Shown in pieces: positions 9,326 through 17,873 of a stretch of DNA of 64,000 nt. The translations under genes and the position numbers were made by a program. The notes under the pieces are model-generated. The model searched no databases and had not been told where the DNA came from. It saw nothing but the letters and a program-made list of their open reading frames with translations. Position 1 is the first letter of the stretch, and each line of letters starts with the position of its first letter. Source of the stretch: Paenibacillus sp. (GTDB lineage: Bacteria; Bacteroidota; Bacteroidia; Bacteroidales; Muribaculaceae); NCBI GenBank assembly GCA_023663345.1, contig JAMPHR010000005.1, positions 1-64,000 of the forward strand, written 5' to 3'.

Positions 9326-9604
9326 ATGGACTCAAGCAATAAAAAAGATTTATCGGATGCCAAGCGTCTAGATGATGCACAGGCTAAGGGTGTTGTGGCT
9401 GATCCTTCAACATCAACAGATGATCTAAACTTCCTCCCGGCATCTATAGATAAACCTAAATTGGATGCTTGTATAGGCAAAAAATTCCATGATCCCTGTT
9501 TTTGGACGCATAATTATATTACATATTATGGACGATGCGTATACAACCAATTAGCTTTCGAGAAGGAGCTATATTGTTCCGATATTTTCAGAGATGAAGA
9601 ATAG
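9326..9604 (+). CDS. Small four-cysteine protein, possible exported peptide precursor
   Basis: Protein of 92 residues with no confident family. The first 45 residues are polar, acidic and cysteine-free (DLSDAKRLDDAQ...), like a leader or spacer. The C-terminal half carries four cysteines at 49, 58, 71 and 84 (motifs DACIGKKFHDPC, GRCVY and LYCSD), enough for two disulfides. There is no Sec signal peptide, no Gly-Gly cleavage site and no membrane helix, so its export route is unclear. It lies 86 bases after the VKOR-Trx fusion and before a secreted thioredoxin-like gene, both redox proteins. I infer that it is the substrate of that machinery; alternatives are a regulatory or metal-binding small protein. 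AT-rich like its neighbours. Confidence 0.7.
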   Translation: MDSSNKKDLSDAKRLDDAQAKGVVADPSTSTDDLNFLPASIDKPKLDACIGKKFHDPCFWTHNYITYYGRCVYNQLAFEKELYCSDIFRDEE

Positions 9605-9630
9605 AGTAGCTTTTGGCAGTGATAATATTT

Positions 9631-9660
9631 CAAGTCCACAATACTAGTATTGTGGACTTG
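9631..9660. repeat. Perfect 30-bp palindrome
   Basis: The two 15-base arms (left arm CAAGTCCACAATACT) are exact reverse complements with no spacer. It starts 27 bases after the stop of the four-cysteine protein and runs into the presumed -33 region of the next gene. It may be a terminator, although no T-run follows, or an operator. Confidence 0.7.
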
Positions 9661-9688
9661 TATGTTAGTAAGATATCACTTATATTTG
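9658..9688 (+). promoter_or_regulatory. Promoter for the TlpA-like gene
   Basis: The -7 box TATATTTG (9681-9688) fits TAnnTTTG. A TTG at 9658-9660, the last bases of the palindrome, lies 20 bases upstream and may serve as the -33 element. The predicted leader to the ATG at 9712 is under 20 nt. Confidence 0.6.
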
Positions 9689-9711
9689 TGAAAAATTAAA
9701 AGCTTACATCT

Positions 9712-11250
9712 ATGTCTGTTTATCCTAAATCTATCGCCATAGCGTTATTCGTATTGATAGGAGCTATCTGTGGCCAATCATCTGCGCTTGACAGGACTAA
9801 CTTTATGCGCAATGGTGTTGCTGAGGTCAGATTGAACATAGAGGATAACGGAAATATTCCGGATAGCTTAGAGGCATCCATCATCACTCTATCACTATTT
9901 GATCGGCCATTTGAGAGTATGACAGTCAAAATGAATAGAGTAGGTAACAGCTTTGCACTATCAGTGCCGTTATATACCAACGATGCGATTGTCGGGATAG
10001 AGATTGAATCACCTGAACAACGATTTGCAGTAGGAATGATCGAGATATCTCAAAACAGTCCGCTAATAATTGATGGATATTTTGATCCCAATAGAGTGCT
10101 AATACTTTCCAAATCAAATGATACAGGTGTCAATAAATATGAATTAGGACCTACGCCGGAAAATAAGAGCATAGACATTGCTAATATCATATATCGTTTT
10201 GTATCGTACCGAATCGGCTTAGACGAAAGAGAGCCATCAATACAGAGTGACGATTACAATGATTGGAAATCAGTCAAGGCAAAGCTGGATTCTCTATATG
10301 AAATTCAGTTAGAACATGCTTTGAATGGCAGAACCATACCCGAGGCCGTAAACGATTGGCTCATCAACAGCTTGAAATATTTCTATGCGGCTAATTGGCG
10401 ATTCAATTATAAAGAGCGGGCAGAAAGAACATTTAATGTAAAAGGTGTAGTGGATGCCCCGCCGTTGGAGTACTATGCTTTCTTGAATGACATAGATTTC
10501 TCTTCCATATTGAATCATTCCACTATTTTTGGTCCGTATTATTTATTAGATAAAATGATTACCCAACTTCCGATAGAAATTAAACCTATCGGAGAAACAC
10601 CCGTAGATACATGGGAAAAAGAAATCAAAGATAAGTTAACAGCCATAATGCCCGATCCGGAGCCTGTTTTAATGGATCTGTTGGCAATGACCTCCTATCT
10701 GCAACAGATCAAAGAATACAATAGACCATTGAATAATATTCAAATCAACAATATAAAAGATGGTTTCAATGCAGATATTAGTTCGATTATCTTGGACATT
10801 AACAGTTCTATGATTTCGGACTTAGATCCGAATACCCTCATTGCAGACTATATTGGTAAACAATTTTCATTGGATGAATTCTTGAAAGAGTATCCAGGCA
10901 CACCCGTTATTGTTGATTTATGGAATACGTGGTGCGCTCCGTGCATAGAAGCTCATAAAAAAATGAAGTCGGTTTTTAAGGCCGGTAGTAGTTCTGACGG
11001 TATTCTGCGTCTATATATTTGCGATGAATCTTCCCCGCTTAATGAGTGGGAGAGATTGGCTCCACACATCGGAGGAGTACAGATCCGGTTATCCTCCAAA
11101 GATATGGAAAGGATACTTACACGATTTGAATTGACAGCCTTTCCGTCTTATTTGTTTTTCAACAACAAGCATGAATTGGTAAATAAGCAAACCGGATTTT
11201 CAGATATCGATCAATTCACGAAAATTGTAGATCAACTGATAGATCAATGA
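9712..11250 (+). CDS. Secreted TlpA-like thioredoxin-fold protein
   Basis: Protein of 512 residues with a Sec signal (MSVYPKSIAIALFVLIGAIC; cleavage probably near residue 25). The middle 350 residues have no recognised family. The C-terminal about 130 residues form a TlpA/AhpC-type thioredoxin domain: Cys408/Cys411 in WCAPC, an upstream VIVDLWNTW strand and a cis-proline segment AFPSYLFF. Family members reduce or shuffle disulfides in the periplasm. It closes the AT-rich island, following the four-cysteine protein, and appears to have its own promoter. It could act as the isomerase or reductase partner of the upstream VKOR-Trx protein. That pairing is inferred from position only. Confidence 0.85.
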   Translation: MSVYPKSIAIALFVLIGAICGQSSALDRTNFMRNGVAEVRLNIEDNGNIPDSLEASIITLSLFDRPFESMTVKMNRVGNSFALSVPLYTNDAIVGIEIESPEQRFAVGMIEISQNSPLIIDGYFDPNRVLILSKSNDTGVNKYELGPTPENKSIDIANIIYRFVSYRIGLDEREPSIQSDDYNDWKSVKAKLDSLYEIQLEHALNGRTIPEAVNDWLINSLKYFYAANWRFNYKERAERTFNVKGVVDAPPLEYYAFLNDIDFSSILNHSTIFGPYYLLDKMITQLPIEIKPIGETPVDTWEKEIKDKLTAIMPDPEPVLMDLLAMTSYLQQIKEYNRPLNNIQINNIKDGFNADISSIILDINSSMISDLDPNTLIADYIGKQFSLDEFLKEYPGTPVIVDLWNTWCAPCIEAHKKMKSVFKAGSSSDGILRLYICDESSPLNEWERLAPHIGGVQIRLSSKDMERILTRFELTAFPSYLFFNNKHELVNKQTGFSDIDQFTKIVDQLIDQ

Positions 11251-11299
11251 CGTGTGTAAAATAGATATTGACAATCTATCGGAATGTCTCTAAAAATTT

Positions 11300-11338
11300 A
11301 AGCCCGACAGCTTGAACGGTGAGCAAGCTGTCGGGCTT
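11300..11338 (-). terminator. 15-bp stem terminator
   Basis: Bases 11300-11314 pair perfectly with 11324-11338 around a nine-base loop. On the minus strand the stem is followed by AAATTTTTAG, on the plus strand by no T-run. It therefore fits a minus-strand transcript ending after the small gene at 11373-11552 better than the plus-strand TlpA-like gene, though it may stop both. Confidence 0.7.
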
Positions 11339-11372
11339 TAGATCTTAGATTAGATTACTACTATGGCACGTT

Positions 11373-11552
11373 TCAGTCGTTAGAGGGACGGGATTCTGAC
11401 AGGTAATCGGTTGTTGCATATACCTGCTGGGAAGAGGAACGTGACTCCTGGTTGGGTGTCCAGTCGGCCAGAAAGTCGTGCGAGTTGGGCGTAGCGGAAC
11501 CGTCAATTGCATAGGCTCCATAGGCATTGAAGAAAGAGTTGGAAGTTTCCAT
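11373..11552 (-). CDS. Possible 59-residue protein of unknown function
   Basis: Short reading frame starting METSNSFFNAYGAY and ending SESRPSND. It is rich in Ser, Asn, Ala, Asp and Tyr, with no cysteine, signal peptide or membrane helix. Codon choice (GCC, CTG, ACC, CCC) matches the GC-richer native genes and not the adjacent AT-rich island. A good terminator for this strand follows 35 bases downstream. No clear -7 box or ribosome site was found; upstream lie three phased A-tract repeats (11615-11647). I do not recognise the family. An additional 10 upstream codons in frame look non-coding. Confidence 0.5.
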   Translation of the reverse strand: METSNSFFNAYGAYAIDGSATPNSHDFLADWTPNQESRSSSQQVYATTDYLSESRPSND

Positions 11553-11614
11553 GTAATTAATTAGGTTTGGTATATAAAACATTTATGTGTAACAGATAAA
11601 CAAATGTGTTTCTG

Positions 11615-11647
11615 AAAAAGTTCACAAAAAGTTGAGAAAAAGTTGAG
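11615..11647. repeat. Three phased 11-bp A-tract repeats
   Basis: Three tandem units: AAAAAGTTCAC (11615-11625), then AAAAAGTTGAG twice (11626-11636, 11637-11647), followed by a further A5. The 11-base spacing is close to one helical turn, so the stretch should be intrinsically curved. It lies 63 bases upstream of the small minus-strand gene. Confidence 0.75.
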
Positions 11648-11700
11648 AAAAATTACAAATTTGTCACAATTGTCAGATCTGTAGAGGTTTATGTCAGGAG

Positions 11701-11750
11701 AAAAAAGCCTCCGGAACGATACTTTTTTGTTTTATCGTTAATCGTTCCGG
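11701..11750 (-). terminator. Terminator of L-asparaginase
   Basis: A perfect 10-bp stem (11711-11720 with 11741-11750, arm CCGGAACGAT) with a 20-base loop is followed on the minus strand by AGGC and six T. It begins 28 bases past the asparaginase stop. Confidence 0.75.
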
Positions 11751-11778
11751 ATTGTACGGTGGTGGGGAGCAGGTGGTG

Positions 11779-12804
11779 CTACAGCGTGACCTCGCCACAA
11801 AGGTTGACCGAGAACCGTGTGGCGACAGCCGATGGGGTGAGCCCAAGGCCAAACAGATACATCAGTTTGGTGATAGCGGCCTCGGATGTCATGTCGTGTC
11901 CCGAGATCACGCCACAGTTGGCCAGGCGGTCGCCTGAGACGTAACGGCGGGCATGAACACCGCCGTTGACACACTGGGTGACGTTCACTATCACCACTCC
12001 GCGGTCGACAGTGCGCTTGATTTCCTCGAGAAACCATGGGGCGGTGGGGGCATTGCCGGCGCCATAGGTGCGGAGCACTATTCCCTTTATGCCGGGGGTA
12101 TTGAGCATGTAGCGCAACGCGTCGTGACTCATGCCGGGATGGAGGTCGATGGTGATGACTCCGGGATCCATCTGGGTGTTCACGTGGAGGGGACGGCGCT
12201 CGTTGGGACGGCGCAGGGCTTTTTCGGCAAAGTGTATGCCGAGTCCTATCTTGGCAAGCTCGGGGTAGTTGTTGCTTTTGAAGGCATTGAAATTGTCGGC
12301 ACTCATTTTGGTGGAGCGGTTTCCGCGCCACAGGTAGTTCTCAAACAGTATCGCTACCTCCTGTACCATAGGATCGCCGTTGAAATCGGTGGCTGCGGCT
12401 ATCTGCAGGGCGGTGATGAGGTTTTCCTCGCCGTCGGTGCGCACCTCGCCGATGGGGAGCTGCGAGCCGGTGATTATGACGGGCTTGTCGAGATGAGCGA
12501 GCATGAATGAGAGGGCCGAGGCTGTGTAGGCCATTGTGTCGGTGCCGTGAAGCACCACGAAACCGTCGTAGCTATCGTAATTCTCGGCTATCGACAGGGC
12601 TATCTCCTTCCATCCCTCGGGACCCATATCGCACGAGTCTATGGGGGTGAACTGGATATTGTCGATATGATAGTCGAGCATCTTTACCTTGGGCACATTG
12701 TCCATGAGGTGAGTGAAATCAAAGGGTTCGAGAGCCTTGGTCTCGGGATTCTCGATCATCCCTATTGTGCCACCGGTATAGATGATAAGGATACGGGGTG
12801 TCAT
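11779..12804 (-). CDS. ansA: L-asparaginase, type I
   Basis: Hydrolyses L-asparagine to aspartate and ammonia. The 341 residues fit the family length. The first catalytic threonine is Thr13 in YTGGTIGM; the second centre is Thr88-Asp89 in LHGTDTM, followed by the conserved ITGSQLP segment. There is no signal peptide, as expected for the cytoplasmic type I enzyme. The gene stands alone with its own -7 box (12834-12841) and terminator. It may process asparagine released from imported peptides. Confidence 0.95.
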   Translation of the reverse strand: MTPRILIIYTGGTIGMIENPETKALEPFDFTHLMDNVPKVKMLDYHIDNIQFTPIDSCDMGPEGWKEIALSIAENYDSYDGFVVLHGTDTMAYTASALSFMLAHLDKPVIITGSQLPIGEVRTDGEENLITALQIAAATDFNGDPMVQEVAILFENYLWRGNRSTKMSADNFNAFKSNNYPELAKIGLGIHFAEKALRRPNERRPLHVNTQMDPGVITIDLHPGMSHDALRYMLNTPGIKGIVLRTYGAGNAPTAPWFLEEIKRTVDRGVVIVNVTQCVNGGVHARRYVSGDRLANCGVISGHDMTSEAAITKLMYLFGLGLTPSAVATRFSVNLCGEVTL

Positions 12805-12833
12805 GGTTTTTTACAGCTATTGAAGGTTGATTA

Positions 12834-12841
12834 CAAAATTA
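12834..12841 (-). promoter_or_regulatory. -7 box for ansA
   Basis: Minus-strand TAATTTTG, 29 bases upstream of the ansA start. It fits TAnnTTTG; no matching -33 TTTG is seen at the usual distance. Confidence 0.55.
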
Positions 12842-12878
12842 GTGTAAATCCCTATATTATGCAAGATTCGGGACATGA

Positions 12879-12912
12879 AAAAACACGGGCCAGACCGGTG
12901 TCTGACCCGTGT
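12879..12912 (-). terminator. Terminator of the SusC/SusD operon
   Basis: A 12-bp stem with one mismatch (12883-12894 with 12901-12912) is followed on the minus strand by six T. It lies 31 bases past the SusD-like stop codon. Confidence 0.8.
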
Positions 12913-12943
12913 GGTGTTGTGGTGGTCGATTAACTGTAGTTGA

Positions 12944-14515
12944 TTAGTAGAACGAAGGGCGAGGGAAGCGTGAGTAGAGCTGTGTATTTGTCAGTTCCTC
13001 GTTGCTGGTGATGCGGAACAGATAATACTTGGAGTTGGGGCAGAAGGCCGAACCGTCAGGGAACTTTATTATACGGTGGCCCTGAGGCTGTATCATGCGG
13101 GTGTGTTCCTCGCCATTGTCGTCGGTCCAGGTGTAGGCTACATAATCGGCTTCAGTGGCCGGCCATTCCTTACGCTCGACCGATTTCTGGAGGCGTATAA
13201 TGTCGACGAGACCGAATCCTTCGCCCCACAGTTCGAGACGGCGCTCCATGTATATATCCTCAAGGAGCTGGTCGCCTGTAGAGGTGCGTGCCTGAGCTCC
13301 GCGAGCTGTGCGTACATCATTGAGGCGCTGTGAGGCGTTGGCTTTACCCAAGTGTGCTCCCGCTTCGGCGGCTATGAGATACATCTCGGCATTACGCATG
13401 AGTATTATGTCGCCTACCATGGTGTCGATGTTGCGGAAGCGGAATTTGGAATTGCGCATCCACACAAGACCGGCTGTGCTGGGGTCGCCTCCCGGATCAG
13501 TGGCCCAGTATATCATTTCCTTGCGGTAGTCACCGTCTCCATAGTTCTCGCGGAACCAAGGATCCACATTGAATGAATAGTAGTAGGAACCGGGGGTAGT
13601 GGTGTCAAGGTAATTGAACTGATAGGAGGGGTTGGACTGATCGTCGGTCTGCGGGTGTCCCCATATCCATTCACCGTTGGATATGTCGTTGAATCCGCCC
13701 TTGAACTCAGCTTCGGTCATGAGATAGTCGTTGTCGGCAAGAACCTTTTCGGCAGCATCGTAGGCAACATCCCATTGGCGTGCATACAGGGCAGCGCGGG
13801 CAAGGATTGCCCTGGCTGTGCGGCGGTCTATCTTGTATTTGTCGGAGGCATCGCTACGCTTGTAGGATTCGGGTATGAGAGCGATGGCCTCGGTGAGATC
13901 GCTGAGAGCCTGGTCATATACCTCCTTGACCGATGAGGCCGGTGCGCCGGTGAGCGCCTGAGAGAGATAGTCGCCTGCTGTGGGATGGGTGTATATGGGC
14001 ACGCACACCGCATTTGGGTCATGGTCGATGGCGAAAGAGTAGAGCGATGCGAGGTGCAGGTAGATGAATCCGCGCAGAGCCAGAGCCTGACCCTTTACAC
14101 GGTTGCGGTCGGTCTCGGATCCGCTCACATAGTCCATCTGCTCTATCACGTTGTTGCAGTTGTTGATTGTCTGGTAGGATATTTCCCAGCTCAGTGAATT
14201 GGTGCCCCCGCGACCGTATATGGCCGAGAACGCATAGTGGGAGCTGAAGCCGTATCGGGTGTTGAGCACCACATCGGAGCTCATGGCATCCGAAGCACGC
14301 ATGAAAGCGCCGTATCCCGGATTGGCGTATGACCACCAGCTCTCCATCATGAAACGCCAGGTGCCGTTGAGCACGGTCTCGCCGTCCTCATAGGTTTTGA
14401 ATACTTCCGATGCTGATACTGAGGTGGTGGGGTCGGTCTGTAGGTCGCACGAGGCTGTCAGCAGTGATGCCGCTGTGACCATGGCCGGCAATATGGATTT
14501 ATATAGAGATTTCAT
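12944..14515 (-). CDS. SusD/RagB-family outer-membrane lipoprotein
   Basis: Surface lipoprotein of 523 residues that forms the lid of the partner SusC channel and binds the nutrient. A lipobox ends at Cys23 (LLTASC). The N-terminal helices carry the SusD-like segment VFKTYEDGETVLNGTW, and the C-terminal RagB/SusD region ends with FCPNSKYYLFRI. It begins six bases after the stop of the SusC gene, so the two are cotranslated. There is no adjacent glycan-active enzyme or dedicated regulator, so the substrate is not predictable. Confidence 0.93.
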   Translation of the reverse strand: MKSLYKSILPAMVTAASLLTASCDLQTDPTTSVSASEVFKTYEDGETVLNGTWRFMMESWWSYANPGYGAFMRASDAMSSDVVLNTRYGFSSHYAFSAIYGRGGTNSLSWEISYQTINNCNNVIEQMDYVSGSETDRNRVKGQALALRGFIYLHLASLYSFAIDHDPNAVCVPIYTHPTAGDYLSQALTGAPASSVKEVYDQALSDLTEAIALIPESYKRSDASDKYKIDRRTARAILARAALYARQWDVAYDAAEKVLADNDYLMTEAEFKGGFNDISNGEWIWGHPQTDDQSNPSYQFNYLDTTTPGSYYYSFNVDPWFRENYGDGDYRKEMIYWATDPGGDPSTAGLVWMRNSKFRFRNIDTMVGDIILMRNAEMYLIAAEAGAHLGKANASQRLNDVRTARGAQARTSTGDQLLEDIYMERRLELWGEGFGLVDIIRLQKSVERKEWPATEADYVAYTWTDDNGEEHTRMIQPQGHRIIKFPDGSAFCPNSKYYLFRITSNEELTNTQLYSRFPRPSFY

Positions 14516-14521
14516 TTTGGA

Positions 14522-17500
14522 TTAGAGTTTGAAGTTGAGTCCGAATGATACTGTGCGCATGGCCGGATAGCGGTAGTAAGTGGTGCCGCCTACGGTCTGT
14601 TCCGGGTCGAGACCCTGCTGGCCGCATATTGTGAACAGGTTTTCGGCCTGGAGGAATACCGATGCTGACTGGAACGAGATTCTTGAGAGAAGATTCTCGG
14701 GGATGTTGTAGCTGAATGTCAGTGTCTTGAGTCGCAGATAGGAGCGGTCCACGAGGAATCGTGACGAAGCCTGAGTCCACGAGCTCTGAGGTTGGGTGGT
14801 GAGGCGCGGTATGTCGGTATTGGGATTTTCGGGAGTCCAACGGTCGAGCATGTCGGCGCTCCAGCCTGATCCTGTCGATGACTGTCCCATGAGCGATACC
14901 TTGTCACCATTGTAGATCTTGCCTCCGAGCGAATAGGATGCGAGAGCCGATAGGGTGAAGTCGCGGTAGCGCAGATCGGTCTGGATACCACCGGTGAGGT
15001 CGGGGAGCGATGATCCCAGCTTCACTTTGTCGGCTGTCACGAGCGAGCTGTAGTCCTCGGTCTTTACGCGCTGTCCGTCGGCGTTTGTGCGCCACCACTG
15101 CGGATTACCGTTGGCGGGATTCACGCCGGCCCATTCATACATCCACCAGTCGTAGATGGATCCGCCCACAACCCACTTTTTGTTTCCGCTCCACATCTCG
15201 GACGAGGGGAGACGGGTGATCTTGTTGGTATAGGTGGTGGCGTTGACCGAAAGTGTCCAGGTCCAATCCTGAGTCTGGATGATGTTGCCGCTTATCTGGA
15301 ACTCCCATCCGGCATTGCGCATGGCTCCGATATTTTCGGTGGTGCTTTCAAATCCCGATGAAGGCACGAGGTCACGCGAGAAAAGGAGGTCTTTGGAGTG
15401 ACGGTTGAAGTATTCGATGCTACCGCGCAGGCGATAGTTGAACAGAGCGAAGTCCACGGCCGCGTTGAAGTTATAGTTGGTCTCCCATGTGAGATTGGGA
15501 GTGGCGAGACGGCTGGCTATGAGGCCCGATGATCCGAGATTGCTCTGCATGTCATAGAGAGCCTGATAGGCATAGTAGCCTACCTTGTCGTTGCCCTGGC
15601 CACCGTAGGATGCGCGTATCGAGAGGTTGTTGAGCGTAGGTTCGGCCCACTTCATGAAGTTCTCGTGGGAGAGGCGCCATGAGGCACCTACACTGAAGAA
15701 TGTACCCCAGCGCTTTGAGGGATCGAAACGTGATGAACCGTCGGTGCGGACTGATGCCGAGAGGAAATAACGCTGGTTGTAGTTGTACTCGGCGTTACCG
15801 AAGAAGCTGAGCAGTTTGTACTTGTCGCTCGATCCGTAGAAGTCCGAGAGGGCACTCGATGCGCTCGGTTCTGTAAAGCCCGGCACCATGCTGTTGTCGC
15901 GCTGTCCGCCCCAGTCCGAGTTATTGTATTCATAGTACTCGTGACCGGCCATCACGTGGAAATTGTTGAGCTCGTTGAGTGTCCATTCGTAGTTTATGAC
16001 GTTGTTCCATGTCACGCCTGTCGTGCGGATGTTTTCCTTGGCGGAATATCCGGTGGAGCGGCGGTTCCAGTTGGGGTCGGCATAGGAATGGTCGGTGCGG
16101 TTGTTGTAGTCCACATTGAGAGTCATTTTGTAGGTGAGGTTCTTGATGGGTGTCACCATGATGTGGGCTTGCACGGTGGCCGCGTCGCGCATACGCTTGT
16201 TCAGGTCGTGGGGCACTGAGGCGGCCAGATTGTAATTGGCGTATGAGCTTGCGCGGTAGGCACCGTAATCATATATGCGGTTGCCATCCGAGTCGAGCAG
16301 GTACTCGCCTGTGGCACGGTCACGCTCATAGATGGGATAGAACGGAGGCAGATTGCGGGCGAAGAGCACCACGTTGCTGATGGTGGAGTCGTCCTGCTTT
16401 GGATAGTCCTGCACGGAATGTGATGCCGAGAGGTTGACACCCAACTGAAGCCAATCGGAGAGATCGCTGACCACATTGGTGCGCACATTGTAACGGGTGA
16501 AGCCTGAGCCGATATATGCGCCCTGGTCGTTGAGGTAGGCTCCACTCACATAGTAGGTGGAGTTTTTCGAGCCACCGCTCACGCGTACATTGAGGTCGGT
16601 GTAATGGGCGTTTTTAGTAAGAGCATCCTCCCAGTCGTCGTTCCACAACGGGGTGGCTCCTGCCACGAGTCGGCCATCGGTACCCACAGGCTGGGGGTAG
16701 GCGGTGCCGTAGGGGTTGATTCCGAGTCGGCCTACGAGGTTTTGCGAGGCGTATGCCGCAGCCATAGAGCTGTCATCGCCCTGATCAAGACGGTAGTTTC
16801 GCAGAGCTTCCCAGTAGAGCTGGAAATATTGGTCGGTGTCAAGTTGCTTGTAATCCTTGCGGGCACGGTCGCTGAAACCGAATTTCATGCCGAGCTCGAT
16901 TGTTGGGCGTGAGTCACGCTTACCTTTCTTGGTAGTGATCATGATCACGCCGTTGGCCGCACGTGAGCCATACAGGGCTGCCGAGGCGGCATCCTTTAGT
17001 ACTGTTACTGACGCTATGTCCGAGTTGGAGATGTTGGAGATGGAGCCGTCATAGGGCACGCCATCGACAACATAGAGAGGTGTGGAATCAGCATTGATAG
17101 AACCGACACCACGGATAAAGATCGACGCATCCGAGCCGGGCTGTCCGGTGGAAGCGAATGACTGGAGGCCGGCCACTGTTCCCTCGAGAGCCTTTGACAC
17201 GTTGGAAACCTGAGCCTGCTCGATCACCTTGCCGTCGACAAAGCTTGCGGCTCCGGTGAAAGTAGACTTCTTTGCGGTGCCGTAGGGCACTGCTATCACC
17301 ACTTCGTCAAGTTGTTTGGCTGTCCTCACCAGGCGCACCTGGATTTCGGGAGCGATGTTGACCTCGGCTGTCTCATAGCCCACATAGCTGATACGCAGCT
17401 TGGTGGCTTTGGCCGGAATGTTGGTCAGAGTGAAATGACCATCGAGATCGGTGGCTGTTCCGATTGCCGGAGTACCTACCACTGTGACTGTGGCTCCGAT

Positions 17501-17620
17501 CAGGGGCTCATCGTCCTCAGCATCGACCACCGTACCGATGGCCTTGCGTGTCTGAGCTGATGCCACAAATGTTACAGCAACCAACAGGATTGCTGTAAAT
17601 AGCATTAACGATCTTTTCAT
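14522..17620 (-). CDS. SusC/RagA-family TonB-dependent transporter
   Basis: Outer-membrane import channel, 1032 residues, with a signal peptide ending ...FVASAQ. Residues about 25-100 are a CarboxypepD_reg-like domain (GTVVDAEDDEPLIGATV). A TonB-box-like LDEVVIAVPYG precedes the plug domain (about 110-230, with SFASTGQPGSDASIFIRG and YVVDGVPYDG). The remainder is a 22-strand-type barrel ending in FGLNFKL with a terminal aromatic-rich strand. It works with the SusD-like protein encoded immediately downstream. No obvious promoter box was found in the upstream 250 bases. Confidence 0.95.
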   Translation of the reverse strand: MKRSLMLFTAILLVAVTFVASAQTRKAIGTVVDAEDDEPLIGATVTVVGTPAIGTATDLDGHFTLTNIPAKATKLRISYVGYETAEVNIAPEIQVRLVRTAKQLDEVVIAVPYGTAKKSTFTGAASFVDGKVIEQAQVSNVSKALEGTVAGLQSFASTGQPGSDASIFIRGVGSINADSTPLYVVDGVPYDGSISNISNSDIASVTVLKDAASAALYGSRAANGVIMITTKKGKRDSRPTIELGMKFGFSDRARKDYKQLDTDQYFQLYWEALRNYRLDQGDDSSMAAAYASQNLVGRLGINPYGTAYPQPVGTDGRLVAGATPLWNDDWEDALTKNAHYTDLNVRVSGGSKNSTYYVSGAYLNDQGAYIGSGFTRYNVRTNVVSDLSDWLQLGVNLSASHSVQDYPKQDDSTISNVVLFARNLPPFYPIYERDRATGEYLLDSDGNRIYDYGAYRASSYANYNLAASVPHDLNKRMRDAATVQAHIMVTPIKNLTYKMTLNVDYNNRTDHSYADPNWNRRSTGYSAKENIRTTGVTWNNVINYEWTLNELNNFHVMAGHEYYEYNNSDWGGQRDNSMVPGFTEPSASSALSDFYGSSDKYKLLSFFGNAEYNYNQRYFLSASVRTDGSSRFDPSKRWGTFFSVGASWRLSHENFMKWAEPTLNNLSIRASYGGQGNDKVGYYAYQALYDMQSNLGSSGLIASRLATPNLTWETNYNFNAAVDFALFNYRLRGSIEYFNRHSKDLLFSRDLVPSSGFESTTENIGAMRNAGWEFQISGNIIQTQDWTWTLSVNATTYTNKITRLPSSEMWSGNKKWVVGGSIYDWWMYEWAGVNPANGNPQWWRTNADGQRVKTEDYSSLVTADKVKLGSSLPDLTGGIQTDLRYRDFTLSALASYSLGGKIYNGDKVSLMGQSSTGSGWSADMLDRWTPENPNTDIPRLTTQPQSSWTQASSRFLVDRSYLRLKTLTFSYNIPENLLSRISFQSASVFLQAENLFTICGQQGLDPEQTVGGTTYYRYPAMRTVSFGLNFKL

Positions 17621-17873
17621 TTAGAAATGTAATTTGGTTAAAATTTGTGTAATATCCATCCGCGAAGTTAAATAAATATTATCAAATTACCCCCCCCTAA
17701 AAGTTAAATTACATTAAATGCATGGATCTACATATGATATTTTGTATGTTATCGATATCTGGTAGATAAAAATGTAAAAAAATATCGTCGGAATATTGGA
17801 AAGATTAAAAGTGTCTTTCCCGTATTCAGACGATATCACTATGTTTAAAGAGTGTTAATGAGCGGTGCTCTTA

